Assembly (NCBI GenBank): GCA_014058105.1
Contig: JACGCM010001390.1
Location: 372,001 to 436,000 of the forward strand
Length of the DNA: 64,000 bases
Reading direction: 5' to 3'
DNA from: Kingdonia uniflora
Lineage: Eukaryota > Streptophyta > Magnoliopsida > Ranunculales > Circaeasteraceae
Below the pieces are notes generated by a model. The model was not told where the DNA came from. It searched no databases and worked only from the letters and a program-made list of their open reading frames with translations. Both the position numbers and the translations under genes were made by a program. Shown piece by piece: positions 11,600-24,310 of the stretch (the stretch's first letter is position 1; each line of letters begins with the position of its first letter).

Positions 11600-12807
11600 T
11601 CAATACACTAACCTTTCTATGAGACTAAAGAAGGTGAGCCTTGTAGTTCATCGTCTGGTCTAGAGCTAGTCGGTGCCTACCCTCAGTCTATTAGTAGAAG
11701 TCATAGTCAGTAGAGATGTTGACTGTATAGGTCTGGGTTGTCAAAGGAATGTGATACCATCTAGTATCATGTGGTATTCCCAACTCCATCTACTACCCTA
11801 GATAGTTATCTGTTAACGGGATAGGCAGCATAATATCATATGAATATAAGGGTACTACCAACTCCAGAAAAGGAATCTGTAGTCCATCTATCCCCTGTTA
11901 ATTGATATTACTGAAATGGGTAACAATCTTTGTAAGCACCCAGTGTGAAACATGCCTCTAGTAGGTATCATTATCAATGCAATACTGTACAATGTACTGT
12001 TATGCATCTATCCAACCATGGGCTCGAAGGTCTGCAACAACCTCGTGTGTGGGGGAACAAGTTAGAGTGTAATAAGGAATTGTACTCCACCCATCTACCT
12101 GTCTTCAACATCGTTCCCCAAGATTCATCTCATACAATCCACTGACATAGTTGGGCAATAGTAGCCTCTTACGGCTGAGACTGTCGGCCCGTATTATATC
12201 ACCATCAAGCAAGTGAGTATTGTGTTCCCATAATTGCCATTTGACTGCCTTTGAACTATTCTTTATATCTATTTGCCATCTGAAAACACTAAGATGATTG
12301 TGTGCCTCACCCAGTTTATCGTTCATATAAATAACACTATAGGTGTCCATCCTCGACCATTTACTGTTAAGCTCTCCATCTTTTAAAACGTGATAGCCTA
12401 CCTGTAAATACTCAACACATTGGTCTAGAACAACCAAAATAAAAATGTAATAAGCAATACTAGTTAGTTGATGTAATTTAATTGATAAAAACTAAAATAA
12501 GAAACAAGTTTAAATGTATCTCGAGTAAGTGGTAAAGATTGGAGACAAATTTGACCTCACAAGTAGTTTGTTGTGTCAAGTGATATATACAAGAAATCCA
12601 AGATAGCAGACCTATAATCATACATTTTTGGGGAATGGATGAACCTAACTGCCGCTAACAACTCCAATTTTACCCAGCTTTTGGAGTTGTTAAAGAAACA
12701 CCTGCCTAGTAAGAACAACAAAAATGTTCTTAGTACCCGTCCATCGTACCTCAAGTCTCCCATATAACCCACTGTATTTAGTAATGCTCCAGATGAAAGA
12801 TTGCAAC
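11600..12807 (-). pseudogene. Plant mobile domain (PMD) gene, C-terminal part
   Basis: The minus-strand frame entering from 12805 reads into GDLRYDGRVLRTFLLFLLG at 12709-12765, then YDYRSAILDFLY at 12572-12607. These are core blocks of the plant mobile domain (MAIN / phosphatase-7-long family). A likely intron separates this from the next block (12105-12437, with SRKRLLLPNYVSGLYE). Further coding-like sequence with stops runs to about 11690. Element B interrupts the gene at 12807; the N-terminal part continues at 38804-39135. PMD genes occur both as host genes for silencing and development and as cargo of transposons, and I cannot tell which this was. It is dead: split, with stops and frameshifts. 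Confidence 0.65.
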
Positions 12808-13330
12808 TGTAGGGACTTATCCCTCGAGATGGGATATCATCGAGCTAATACCATGCCAGACTCACGCAATATGCACATAACATATGTTATCAACAATGAT
12901 ATATGGACTACGACCTGTAGAAGAACGTGGCTCAAGCACTCCAAGTGATGCATAATAAGTCAAGGATACCTATCTCCTATGAACTAGCAGTTACAGAGAT
13001 AACGTCCACTCTTCCACCAATTTAGGAGAGCGTGCTAATACATGTAAATAAACTGAGAGTAAGGTCTATAAAAGGAATAGAATATAAAAGAAGAAGGGGA
13101 CGAACAAAAGCTTATCTAGCTCAAGAGATTATAACTTGTAATAAAAATATCAGTCTCAAGCAATAAAGTTACAGTTACTAAATCCTCAAGCTGAGGTCGT
13201 GGTTTACACATATTCAAAGGTTTCCACACAAACCACTTGTGTCATCTTATATTATTGATTATACTAATTGTGTCATAGGTACATTCAGTATAAGAGCTTA
13301 TTCAAGCTATTACGAGATTAGGCCATTACA
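12808..13330 (+). repeat. Element B 5' LTR (523 bp)
   Basis: It starts TGTAGGGACT and ends CCATTACA, so it has canonical TG...CA ends. It pairs with 38280-38803. A TATAAAAGG box at 13067-13075 probably marks the promoter; in the 3' copy this has decayed to TATTAAAGG. The primer-binding site follows two bases later. Confidence 0.92.
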
Positions 13331-13332
13331 TT

Positions 13333-13350
13333 TGGCACCGTCTATGGTAA
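13333..13350 (+). promoter_or_regulatory. Primer-binding site of element B
   Basis: The sequence is TGGCACCGTCTATGGTAA, two bases after the LTR end. It is a decayed form of the TGGCGCCGTCTGTGGGAA site shared by the Tat-type elements in this window. Confidence 0.75.
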
Positions 13351-13408
13351 AAAAGGCATTTTCATAAAATTCTAAGACAGACAACTACTCAACAATTAAT
13401 TTTTAATC

Positions 13409-15130
13409 ATGGTGACTTCAAAATGACTAGCCACAGGAGTTCATCATGAAATCTCCATCGAACCTGATCAGCTCACAGAATTAAGGGTGAACCACTACGC
13501 CGAAACAGAGAAGCGGAATGAGTTAGAATGTCAGTTGTTCCACGACCGAGAGCTTCGTGAATAGGAACTTGGAGATGAACATCAAGCTCGACAAATATTG
13601 TTCAAACGATATGAAGAATAAATGACAGCGATGCAAAATGCCTTACGAATACTACAAGATAATTAACAGGTTCAACCTCCCAAGGAACGTGTTCAAATAC
13701 CGACAAACTCCAGAGTTTCAACACAAGATAGGTTGGGACCTCGAGGAGCCACTAGAAAATGAGCTTCCAGGTATTAACGTAAAGATCTACACGTACTAGA
13801 AGCTTCAATTCATCTAGGATGGGCAGATTAGTCAATGATTAGTAGAGGATGCAGGCCCTTCAAGCACCAAGAAGAGGAGTTACGACCTCTATCATGGGTG
13901 TCAGCTCGTGAAACTTTGAGCGAGGGAAGCGGTATTCATAACCCCTGACTTGAAGGCCAAACTGTTCTAACACCACGTCAGTACGTCACATAGGAAAACA
14001 TAGATCAACGAATTCAAGAATTAATAGAAGCTCAAACACTTGGTAGTAAGGGCGATTTGAAAAAATTACAAGGTAGTCTGATCGCCAAAGAGTTGCTTGA
14101 TATGGAAGCACCGATAGGTTTCCATACTTTGAAGATAGGAAAGTACAAAGGCACTGATCATAAAGAACACATCTAGTAATTTTGGGATACATTGGGGTTG
14201 TATTCAAATTTTGACCACATTTCGTATCGACTGTTCGCTACAAGCCTACAGGGAGAACTGCTCTGATGGTTCCATTCTCTACCTGAAGATTCAATCCTCA
14301 TGTTCAACAACCTACATAAGATCTTTGTCAAGACATACACTCAAAATAAAGACAAGGAAGAGAATTTATACATTCTTATTATTCTCAAACAGTCTCAGGG
14401 GGAGAAGCTCGAGGTCTTTACATAGAAATTTCTGGAACTTGCCTGGAAGGTTGATAATCTGGATCAGAAGACAGCTGTTTCAGCATTTACCAATGTACTG
14501 CAGATCGATTGTAAAGCGAATGATCATCTATTCTTGAACAAACCCTTGACTTTGGAAGACATGATTACCAAGGTAAATGGGTATGTTAACTTGGAAAGAA
14601 TGATGACCGAAAAACATAAATCTACTAAAAATGTCATAACTACGAAAGGTCAAAATATAGATAGAGACAGTGAACAAAAGGATGGCCAGGGTGATGCAAA
14701 GCGAGCTAAAACAAACACAGGCAAATCACAAAAAGGCAATTTATTACCTAAAATGGTCCTTCCAAAGATGAATGTCAAGATCTCAGCGATCTATCCCATA
14801 CTGGTGAAAGATAAATTCTACCGTGTATCTCATCCTCTGAAGCCAATCGAAGGTAAGCCGTATTGTATGCACCACAAGGTAATATATCATGAAACTGGTA
14901 ACTGTTACGCTTTATAGAGATTATTGGAGTACATTTTCAAAGATGGGTAAATGTGTGAGTACATTATCGATCTGGAGGGGTATAAAAATGGAAGTTATAA
15001 GATGCAAGTCGAAGTAGTTCAGGTCAAAGATTAATCTGAGGAAAAACACTTGTACCATATCTACCGCAGTCACATGATCAAGATCTACCAGATCAACAAT
15101 TCAACCAAATTTAAGAGAAAAAGGTTAATA
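13409..15130 (+). pseudogene. Element B gag
   Basis: The start ATG at 13409 (MVTSK then a stop) follows the primer-binding site by about 60 bases. The N-terminal part is a coiled coil rich in Glu, Arg and Gln. The gag core lies at about 14040-14500 with WFHSLPEDSI and the LELAWKVDNLDQ block. The frame 14534-14917 carries DMITKVNGYVNLERMM and the KPYCMHHKVIYHETGNC motif of the C-terminal part. Order and motifs match gag of A, C and D. Many in-frame stops are present. Confidence 0.8.
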
Positions 15131-15815
15131 TAATGCTGTGACCACATAGTTCAGGATAAATAAGCTAAACACTTTCCTGAATCTAGTAATCAATAAACTA
15201 GATTTTCATTTGAAGATTACGACATCGGTCATGTCAAGTTCTCACATCATGATGTACTGTTTATTATGCTTCAGATGAATAATTTTGTCATGTATACCAT
15301 GATGATAGATACAGGGCAGTGGTATTGAGATTCTTTTTCAGAGTGCAATCGGCCAAATAGGACTAGCAGACAAAGTTATACCAAGTGACATCGATATCAA
15401 CTGTTTTAACGGATCTAAAAGGAATGTGTATGAAATATAATCCTACCAATTACTGCTGGACCCACCACTATCGACATTGTTTTCTACATCATCAATTCAA
15501 AATCCTGATACCTAGGGATAATGGGTCATTGCTGGTTATACAACATGGAAGCGATTCCATCTACATACCATCAAGTACTTCGTTTCAAGTACAATGATGG
15601 TATCTATGAGATCAAAGGAAATTAAAAGCTCTCACGAGCTTGCAAAAATACCATATCTGCCATACTTGATACATTAGACAAATTTACTGCATAACAATTA
15701 CAGAAAGCTGATCACACTGATATTCAGATTGATGGAAATAATAGGGATACTTTTATTGGTACCAAGATGGTTCAATAGGAAAATGAAGCTCTCATACATT
15801 TTCTACAGATGAACC
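15131..15815 (+). pseudogene. Element B pol, first part: protease (cut by element C)
   Basis: The active site reads MMIDTG near 15298-15315, but is followed by Gln where Ser is usual, then a frameshift. Downstream is a ribosome-scale patchwork of frames up to LIHFLQMN at 15787-15811, the linker that leads into reverse transcriptase. The frame is cut at 15815 by element C and resumes at 28119 with RDVFI-stop-TFQEMPG, the usual DVFAW...DMPG linker. The continuity across the gap shows the two halves are one gene. Confidence 0.75.
15811..15815 (+). repeat. Target-site duplication of element C, left copy
   Basis: GAACC directly precedes the TG of the C 5' LTR and is repeated exactly at 28114-28118. 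Confidence 0.95.
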
Positions 15816-16351
15816 TGTAGTAGCATATTCCCCAGATTCGACAAAAGTAAGCCAACAAAGTGTAGTCGAGGACATGCAAAGACAGTCCTTCATAGTTGAA
15901 TACAGCTCAGCACTCGTAAGCCAGCATGGTATAGTCAAAGATAGCTCAGCATTCTAGAAAATACTATAAGTCCTCGACCTACCAAAAGTAGCCGTTGAAG
16001 CCTGATCAAGAGAGAACTGTTAAAGATCCGCGAAGTTTACCCACTTCCCTCGAAATAGGAGACTATTTCTTTCTTTTAATAAAATTGCTTGTATGACTAT
16101 AAATACAGGCAGAGAATAGATACTAAAGCACACGATCTTTTACTATTCTTACTTCAAACACCTACCTTCACTCTAAAATGTGTAATAACTAGCATCTTAC
16201 TGGATTTTACATCAAAATCCTCCTCGAGGTCGTGGTTTTTCTTAGCCTTTACTGAGTTTTCAGCATAAAATCTTATTTATATAATCTTATTACACTCTCT
16301 TTACAAATGAGTATTGGCAAAGATTCTTCTCCCGAAAAACATGCCACTACA
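15816..16351 (+). repeat. Element C 5' LTR (536 bp)
   Basis: It starts TGTAGTAGCATATTCCCC and ends CATGCCACTACA. A TATAAATA box lies at 16098-16105. It holds about 70 bases (around 16012-16090) that are missing from the 3' LTR. Confidence 0.93.
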
Positions 16352-16353
16352 AT

Positions 16354-16371
16354 TGGCCCCATCTGTGGGAA
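16354..16371 (+). promoter_or_regulatory. Primer-binding site of element C
   Basis: The sequence TGGCCCCATCTGTGGGAA lies two bases after the LTR. It is the same site type as in A, B and D, with two changes in the core. Confidence 0.78.
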
Positions 16372-16413
16372 TTGCCATACTTTTTTTACCTTCACTGATC
16401 TAATCGTCGTTCA

Positions 16414-18060
16414 ATGACAAACATGAACCTAAGAAGCCATTCTAGTACCATTAGAGATCAGGAAATAATAGGAACTGTTGATCTTCACAGTGCCATACTT
16501 GAGCTTCAGCAACAGATGGCCGCAGAAAAAGCTCAAAGAATGGAAGATCAGCGTATCCACGCTCAAGCTCTTCAAACAAAGAGAAACAAATGGCGGAAAG
16601 CCTTAGATCAACAGAGCCAAACACATCAGAAAGAAATGGAACGACTAAGAAGAATGCAAGATCGGCTTACCGGTCGACAAACGTCCCCCCCACTTGCTTG
16701 AAGCGAACATAGATCAAGAATAATTCAACGTGACGATCCACCAAGAGAAGACGAGCTCCGTATTTTTCAATCCAGATCCAGAAACCCAAACAGAGCCTCT
16801 CGACATTTTGGTTTAAAATCCTCATCATCGACAATACAAGGAAGTTGATACACTCGACATCCAACTCCCCGCCTGAAAGAAGACCGATCAGGGATCGATT
16901 GGGACCAGAAGGACAAAGAGATCTTGTTCCTCATATTACAGCTTTACCATTTCCCCAGCAATAATTCGTCACCTTGGACGACCTTAACAAGATGATACAG
17001 GCCATAAATTATGACATTCTAGGCCGAAGGTCCGAACTTGATAAAATCGAGACCAACCCTATTTCCCCTCATTTTGAAGTTATTCCCATTCCGGATAATT
17101 TCCATATGCCCAAATTTATTCAGTATGCAGGCCTGACTGACCTACTTACACATGTTCGACATTTTAAAGCCGCAGTGTGATTATTTTCCAAACTTGACCA
17201 CTTACTATATAGGCTATTCAATATGAGCCTGATGGAAGAACTACTCTGGTAGTTCCATACTATTCAGGAGGACTCCATCACCACGTTCAGTTAGGTACAA
17301 CATCTTTTCAAATCTAATTACGCTTATGCCAGAGAGTGAGAAATCACTGTCGATTCCTTGTTTTACTTCGAGCAAGGTACAAAAGAGTCCCTGGCAAACT
17401 TTTATAAATGTTTCCTAAAGGTAAACAAGGAAAATAGGGAACTCAGACCCTAAGATCGTCGTTCTAGCATTCACCTTCACCCTGCACATTGACTTAAAAG
17501 TTTGAGAAGAACTTACTTTACCCAAGCCGCGTACAGTCACTGAGATGATTAATGTGGTTAATAACTACATCGAACTGAGGCGATCAAAGAAAGATAAGGT
17601 GAAAAGTTCATCTGTAATCCATTCTCGTGAAACATCTTCGACCCCATCTCAGAGAACCGTTACTCCTAAAATGCCTAAACAATCCGATAGAAATACCGAC
17701 AACAATAAAAAAAGGATGGCAGACAAGACAAACCTGTCCCAGTTTTATCGCCAATGACAACAACTCTCTCCGCTATCTTACCGACGATAAAGGGAGATGA
17801 GTATTATCGCGCACCACAGGCAATTCCTGATCTTCCCAATAGACCACTATGTCAGTATCATAATGTACATAACCATGAGACTGACTTCTGTTACTCCTTT
17901 ATATGAATCTTCCATCGCATCCTATTAGCTGGAAGACTCCACAATTATGTCATCAACGTCCAAAAATTCCTTGAGAATAAAGCAAAAAATAAAGAAGTGG
18001 AGCAAAATCAGGCCCAATGGCAGCTCGCCACCTGTACATGATTGAGATTGAGAAAGGAAT
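16414..18060 (+). pseudogene. Element C gag
   Basis: The ATG at 16414 opens a 95-codon frame with a Gln/Glu/Arg-rich coiled coil (ELQQQMAAEKAQRMEDQ). The gag core begins in the frame 16974-17180 (KIETNPISPHF, then FHMPKFIQYAGLTD) and continues with stops to about 17430. The frame 17545-17757 has the VVNNYIELRRSK block followed by a basic linker. The C-terminal motif (LCQYHNVHNHETDFCYSF) is readable near 17850-17905. The layout matches Tat-lineage gag; the product would be the particle protein. Frame breaks are frequent. Confidence 0.8.
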
Positions 18061-18100
18061 GAAAAGAAAATAAGACGATCGAATTACATCTTGCTATAAA

Positions 18101-20130
18101 ATGATCTCCTCGGATAAATCAACAAATCTTCTTCCCAGTACAAGTAAATCGAAGTGCCCTTACCAAATCACTTTCGAAGACTGTGATACAAGCCACGTCA
18201 AATACCCCCATGATGACCCTCTCATCATTATGCTTAAAGTCAGGTTGGACTATTTACATACACTTCTCATCGATACTGGAAGTTCCACAAATGTATTGTT
18301 CTAAAAAGCAATTGAAATCCTATGCCTTAGAGATTCGGTAAAAGCTTCAATAACAACAATCACAGGCTTCAATGGTTTGAAAGAATCAGCCACAGGAAAA
18401 ATTACTCTGTCAGTTTAGGCAGGTTTTGAAACTACATTCGTCAAATTTCTTATCATTGGTACAGAGTCCAAATACTTGGGAATTTTAGGTCGAAGCTGGT
18501 TGCATTCAATCAAAGCAGTGCCTTCCACTTATCATCTAGCACTGTGTTTTCCAACAGATCATGGAATTTATAAAATCAAGGGTAGCCAAGTAGTTGCACG
18601 AATGTACAAAAATGCCACAACCAACCCTCATACAACCAAACTTCTCAAAGCATAACAACTGCAACAAGAAGAATCGATAACATTTGAACAACACGACACC
18701 GATATAGTCGAATCTGTTGAACTCGATGGCCTAGAACGTATAACCTACATCATCTCTAAATTATCGACCGGCAAAAAAGAGGCCATGATACAGCTACTTA
18801 TGAAGAACATCGACATTTTTGCCTAGACTTTCCAAGAAATGCCCGGCATCGATCCATCAATCGCTTGTCACCGACTCAACCTCCTTCTAGACAACAAAGC
18901 TATCATTCAAAAATAATGGAATTTAGCCCCCCAACTCTGTGATGTAGTAAATGATGAAATTGATAAACTCCTTCGAGTAGGATTTATTCGGGAAGCTAAA
19001 TATCTGGAGTGGGTTTCTAATATTGTAGCGGTACCAAAGAAAAATGGAAAAATCAGGGTTTATGTTGACTTCACATAACCCAACAAGTTCACACCTAAAA
19101 ACTGTTTTCTGCTACCACTAATTCCACAACTTTTCAACTCAGTCGCAGGACACAAACTTTTTTCTATGATGGATGCAGCCTCTGGTTATAACCAAGATCC
19201 ACTAGTCGAAGAAGATTAGGAAAAAACAACCTTCATCACCGACAGAGGTCTCTGCTATTACATGATCATGCCTTTCAGTTTAAAAAATATAGGCGCTACT
19301 TTCCAAAGACTTGTGACTAAAATGTTCAAAGATCGTCTCGGCACAATTATGGAAGTATACATCGATGATATGATTTACAAATGCCTGAAACGAGAGGACC
19401 ACTTCAGTAACCTTCAAACAATATTCGATATCCTTTACAAGTTCCAAATGAAACTTAACCCATAGAAATGTCAATTCAGAGTTGCATCTGACAAATTCCT
19501 GGGACATCTGGTCAACAAAAGGGGAATAGAAATCGATCCCGCACAAATCATAGCACTCATGGCAATGCCATCCCCTCGTACAAAAAAAAAGACGTTTAAA
19601 AATTTGTAGGCAAAATTGTTGTTCTTTACAAATTCAACTCAAAGTCATCAGATCGATGCAAATTCCTTTACCTCCTTCTTCGTGGTAACCCCACTCCTCT
19701 TTCGAACAAGCAGTATAAGGAAGTCATTTGGACTCCTGACTGTGAGATGGCATTCCAAGATCTTAAATGATACTTAGGGAGTCCTCCTATAATGAGTACT
19801 CCAATTGATGGTGAATCTCTTACAATGTACTTATCCACAACCGACAATTCGATCAGTTTTGTCCTTATTCGAGAAGATGGCAGAGTAGAAAAACTAATCT
19901 ATTTCATCAGTAAAATACTTATGCCTGCTGAAAAATGGTATACGGTAACAAAAAAGTAGCTACTCGCTCTGGTCTACAGTTCTCAAAAACTTTATCCCTA
20001 CTTTCATGCTCATCCCATCAAAGTCATCACTAAATACCCCCTCAAGCTAGTACTCTCCAAAAAAAAATCTTGACGAATCCAACAATGGTCTATTTTCCTT
20101 AGAGAATTCGTTATTTCCATCGAACCCTAA
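18101..20130 (+). pseudogene. Element C pol, 5' part: protease, reverse transcriptase, RNase H
   Basis: The protease frame 18101-18304 has PHDDPLIIML and the active site LLIDTGSSTNVLF. The linker IDIFA-stop-TFQEMPGID sits near 18809-18850. Reverse transcriptase has FIREAKY, VPKKNGKIRVYVDFT, MDAASGYNQ and the catalytic YIDDM at about 19361-19375; the frame 19262-19465 covers the palm. KCQFRVASDKFLGHLVNKRG follows. RNase H at about 19720-20110 has LMPAEKWYTVTKK and ALVYSSQKLYPYF. About ten stops interrupt the region, several being TGG-to-TAG or CAA/CAG-to-stop changes, but catalytic motifs are still visible. Confidence 0.87.
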
Positions 20131-20151
20131 ATATATGTCAAGGGATAAGCA

Positions 20152-21890
20152 ATGGCCAAATTTTTTGCGGACTTTCCAGTCGAAGACCCCGATTGGGAAG
20201 AACTCGAAGAAATCTTCGCAGATTACTCAATAGCGGAACCAGACACATGGTCAAAAAGTTTTGGTTGGCTACTTTTTCCAGACGGGTCAGCTGGACTACA
20301 AGGATTGGGGATTGGCATCGTCCTCGTCACGCCTTCCAATCATCGAGTCAAAAAAGCTATCAAACTCAACTTTTATGCCACCAACAATGAGACCGAATAT
20401 GATGGAATTTTATATGGTCTCAATTTCGTTCTTACTTTCAGAACAGAAGAATTATCAGTCTATGTCGACTCTTTACTCGTGGAAAATCATTACAACAAAA
20501 TTTTCAAAACTATGGGAAAAATGGTTGATTATGCAGTTCTGGTCGAAGAAAAGATGTAGTGATTTAAACATGCAACAATTTCTTACTTACCCTGACAGGA
20601 AAATTGACATGCCAATACTTTAGCTTACATCTCTACAATGCTGGGAGACAGTGAAAACAGATCTTTTGAAATCAAAATCATCGAGCATTCCAGCCTCGAT
20701 ATACAATCAACACTCGAGATCACCATTGTTGAAGAAGATAATCCTGAAGACTGGAAAAGACCATTCTATGCATACTTTAATTCCAATATCCTCCCTAGAA
20801 ACAAAGAAGAAGTTTGATCACTTCTGGCCAAGTACCCCAGATTCACTATCCAAGGTTACATCTTATATCGAATCATAGGAGGGGGACCACTTATCGAATA
20901 CATTTCTTAGAAACAAGCCCAAATCAAAATTTAAATACTTCACGAAGGTATCTGTGGAGCACATATTTTAGGAAGATCGTTAGCCCAACGCACTTTTATA
21001 CAAGTGTTGTATTGGCCCAAGATGAGATAGGACTACGAAGACTTCATTCGAAAATGCTATAAATGCCAAATACATGCCCAATATATCAAAATTCGAGCCT
21101 TAGACGTGCATATCAGCAATGTTCTCAAGCCATTTAAACGATGGGGCATCGACATCATTGGACCTTTCCATCCAGTATGGGGAAACTGGAGGTTCATCTT
21201 GGTTGCCACTGATTACTTCATAAAGTGGGTTGAAGCAGTTCCTCTCTGCCATACTGGCAAAAATGTTATCAAGTTCTTTTAGGAGGACATCATCATCAGG
21301 TTTGGTTGTCCGCATATGATATGCTCTGATTATGGCAAACAGTTCATCGGCACCAAAGTACTTACTTTCCTCCATAAATGCAAAATCTTGCTCACAACAT
21401 CAGCACCATATTATCCTCAAGGAAATGGACAAGTCGAAGCCATAAACAGAATGATCAAATCAGGAATATGCAAGCGTCTTAACGTCAAGAAAGGGCAATG
21501 GGTGGATGAATTGCTCAGTGTTGTTTGGGCCTACCGTACCACTCTTCGAGTCTTGACGGGCTGTACTCCATTCATGATGGCTTTTGGTACCAAAGTAGTC
21601 TTATCTTCAGACCTCGATCTACCTAGTTCTCGACAAAAAATTCCAGACAAAGACAATAAGCTCGGTCTCCTTTGCGGCCTCAATTGGATAGAAGAAACTA
21701 GAGAAAAGGTCATTACAAATCTGGGACGATGCCATGATACATTAAAAAAAAGTATACAACAAGAAAGTTCGAGAATGAAAATTTTATATTGGAGACCTTG
21801 TCTTACGACGGATCCAAGATAGTACTCGACCTTACAATTCTGGGAATTTAATAAAAAACTGGGAAGGGCCATATATTGTCAGTAACTAAG
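20152..21890 (+). pseudogene. Element C pol, 3' part: archaeal-type RNase H and integrase
   Basis: The frame 20152-20559 (135 codons) holds the second RNase H: DGSAGLQGLGIGIVL, ETEYDGILYGL and VYVDSLLV. Integrase follows. Its zinc-binding part (LHEGICGAH ... CYKCQ) starts at about 20934. The catalytic Asp is in WGIDIIGP, the second Asp in CSDYGKQF (open frame 21316-21822) and the Glu in NGQVEAINR. All three acids are kept, but stops lie at the MR-stop-DYE and FF-stop-EDI positions. The downstream part (YIGDLVLRR-like, with a frame change) ends near 21890. Confidence 0.87.
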
Positions 21891-22040
21891 CAGACAATAG
21901 AACTTATTAGCTTATGACTTAAGATGAAATACAACTGGAATATCCATGGAACATAGCTTAGCTGAAGTTATTTTACAGATGATACATTGTAACCATTTTT
22001 CATCGATTCCAATAAACAAACTTTATTATCAGTTTCCTCC

Positions 22041-22400
22041 TTACTATTTGATTTGATCTCGATCTATACTTTTCAAGTATACATCGGACAAACAATCTCA
22101 TTACTATTTGATTTGATCTCGATCTATACTTTTCTAGTATACATTAGACAAATACTATCATTACTATTTTATTTGATCTCAATCTATACTTTTCACATAT
22201 ACATCAGGCAAACAATCTCATTACTATTTGATTTGATCTCGTTCTATACTTTTCAAGTATACATCAAACAAGCTATCTGATTATTATTTGATTTGATCTC
22301 GATCTATATTTTTCAAGTATACATTAGAAAAATAATCTTTTTACTATTTGATTTGAACTCGATCTATACTTGCCAAGTATTCATCAGACAAACAAAATCT
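22041..22400. repeat. Tandem repeat, exact 60-bp unit, 6 copies
   Basis: The unit TTACTATTTGATTTGATCTC followed by GATCTATACTTTTCAAGTAT and ACATCAGACAAACAATCTCA repeats with period 60 at 22041, 22101, 22161, 22221, 22281 and 22341. Because 60 is a multiple of three, it gives an artificial open frame at 22053-22280. The array lies between the end of pol and the end of the antisense gene. This is the same position as the 44-bp arrays of A and D, but the sequence is unrelated. Confidence 0.97.
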
Positions 22401-22809
22401 ATACTATCTTGAGTTGCTTTTAGTCACTACTTAACAATATACCTAAAGCCTCTCATTCGAATTCTATGCAAATAATATCCAATTACAGGATATTCTACTT
22501 AGCGCTCTTTACTTATCGAACAAACTCAAAAAGAGCTCTTGCTCTTCTCAAATATTAATCCAGATACCCATCTAAGGATATATATATCTGGTACTCAATC
22601 TCTTGCTTGCCATTTTCTGGCTATCTTTCACCTATATTTTTATAGGCAATAATCTGGTTTGCCAACTCTCCACAGCCCACAACACGACCCATAACTTCAG
22701 TTACCAACTTCTTAATCTGCATCAAAGTCATATAATGAGTATTCGAGTGATCAACCAATTTTTTCATTCGAATAAAAGCATTAAAATTTCTCACCTTTAA
22801 AAAATTCCT
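22401..22809. other. Spacer between tandem repeat and antisense gene
   Basis: This AT-rich stretch has no convincing frame. It would be the 3' untranslated region of the antisense gene (minus strand) or of gag-pol (plus strand). I see nothing else in it. Confidence 0.4.
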
Positions 22810-24310
22810 CTAACCCTTGCTGAAAAATGTGTTTAAACTATCTATCCCCACCATGCAATCTTCCAACTCCGTCTTCAGCTCATCCGTCCTAGACGTATAA
22901 GCATCAATGGTTTTATGTACTTCTATCTCTGACTCTTTGACAAACTTCTTCTTTAACGTCTCCCCACTGGTCTTCTTCTGGACCACACTGCCAGAACCCC
23001 ATGGGGGATGCATATCCACTGCAGCTGCTGATTTAGCAGTTCCAGCCACCACCTATGTTGATGATTGTCGAGTCAATCTTTTATGATGAAGCAATGGAGG
23101 AACATCAGAACTTGCCATCCTTTTCTTTTTATTTCTTTCCAGAGTCTCTCCTAGCATAGCATCAATCTCAGTGCCAATGTTGTACCCTACCAAGGAGCGG
23201 TTTTCCAATGGTAAGCTAGCATTCGCGGCTCTCTTGTTCCTCGCCAACATTTTTTTGTCGATCACAGGCACCTTCGACCTTTTAACCCTCGACCTCTTTA
23301 AATCGGCTTCTTGGAAGAGCTTATTCTCAAAATCTTTGTCAATAACTAGGTTATCGATCCTACCAAAAAAATCTTTTCCCACTTTATACAATTCTTCTTT
23401 TACCTGTGACTTCCTATCGACCACTTTCAACGTTGCAAAAAACAACATAAACAAGAATAGAAACACTTACATCTCATTCACCCAATTCGAACATCGAGAA
23501 TTACATTTACCTAGCCACACACCCAAGTAAAAAGTTTTTCTTTTAAAGGTTCCCCAGGATCTTTCTTATCAAACTCATAATTTCCGGAAACAAGTAAGCG
23601 CTCATCGGTTTATCGCCTCCCAGTCGACACCATATTATAAAGCAATGGTCTTTTCAGGAACCTCGCCAAATATTTGTAACCTAGCTTCTCCAGGTTCATC
23701 TTGAGTGTGTAGTACACACATAAATTATCAACAGTTATTAGCTCCTCCCCCTGGTCTTAAGTCGACCATTTATTGCCTTACAAACCCAGAACAGATCATA
23801 CACATTCGAATTAAACTGCCCCGGTGCCACATCAAAGAAGTTCATTAATTTCTTTTGAACCGCTCTAAGGGGAAGCTTCAATCCCTTCTTTATTTGTTCT
23901 CGATGCGCCAGAATACCATTCAAGGGTATTTCCTGGTCGATCATCTCATACTGGTACTCCTCTAACCTTATATCTCCAAGAATACCATACTTCTTCTTGA
24001 AGCTTAATATCTCTTTGGTCTCTGGACCCTCTCCATAACATGCCTCATTGCCTTTCTCCACATCTTCTTCCCCCTCCCCACTACCTTCTCGATCACTCGC
24101 TTGGGGTTTGTGATCCACATCCATATCCATAGCTTCTTCCTCAAATAGTTTGACAACACTAGGTGCCACCCTAAACTGTTCCACACTACCAAAATCTGTA
24201 CTACTCGATCCAACCCTATATTTTCCTCCCAATTGTTGTACATAGGTCTTCACATCAATCACCAGAGGTACCACATCTTCGAGATCCTTGTATATATCTT
24301 TCTCATCATT
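22810..24310 (-). pseudogene. Antisense cargo gene of element C (Transposase_28-like)
   Basis: Three minus-strand open stretches form one gene opposite to gag-pol. 23738-24274 holds an acidic region ([10 protein letters not shown]) and then [37 protein letters not shown]. This GL-LPL ... AP-Q-N layout is typical of the plant 'putative gypsy type transposon' (Transposase_28-like) proteins. 23053-23466 is very basic ([16 protein letters not shown]), and 22810-23052 ends the gene with a short coiled coil. Introns probably separate the pieces, e.g. between 23738 and 23466. The homologous block is in B (GLVVPLSNL ... CPAQLNANI) and D (GLKIPL ... CPAQQNDNVYE). The function is unknown. Compared with B and D, C lacks the long coiled-coil tail. 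Confidence 0.6.

Noticed and set aside
22053..22280. Plus-strand 75-codon frame with repeated ISIYTF...YIRQ
   Set aside because: It is only the translation of the 60-bp tandem repeat, whose length is a multiple of three.
23171..23530. Plus-strand 119-codon frame
   Set aside because: It overlaps the basic exon of the C antisense gene on the minus strand and has no family signature.
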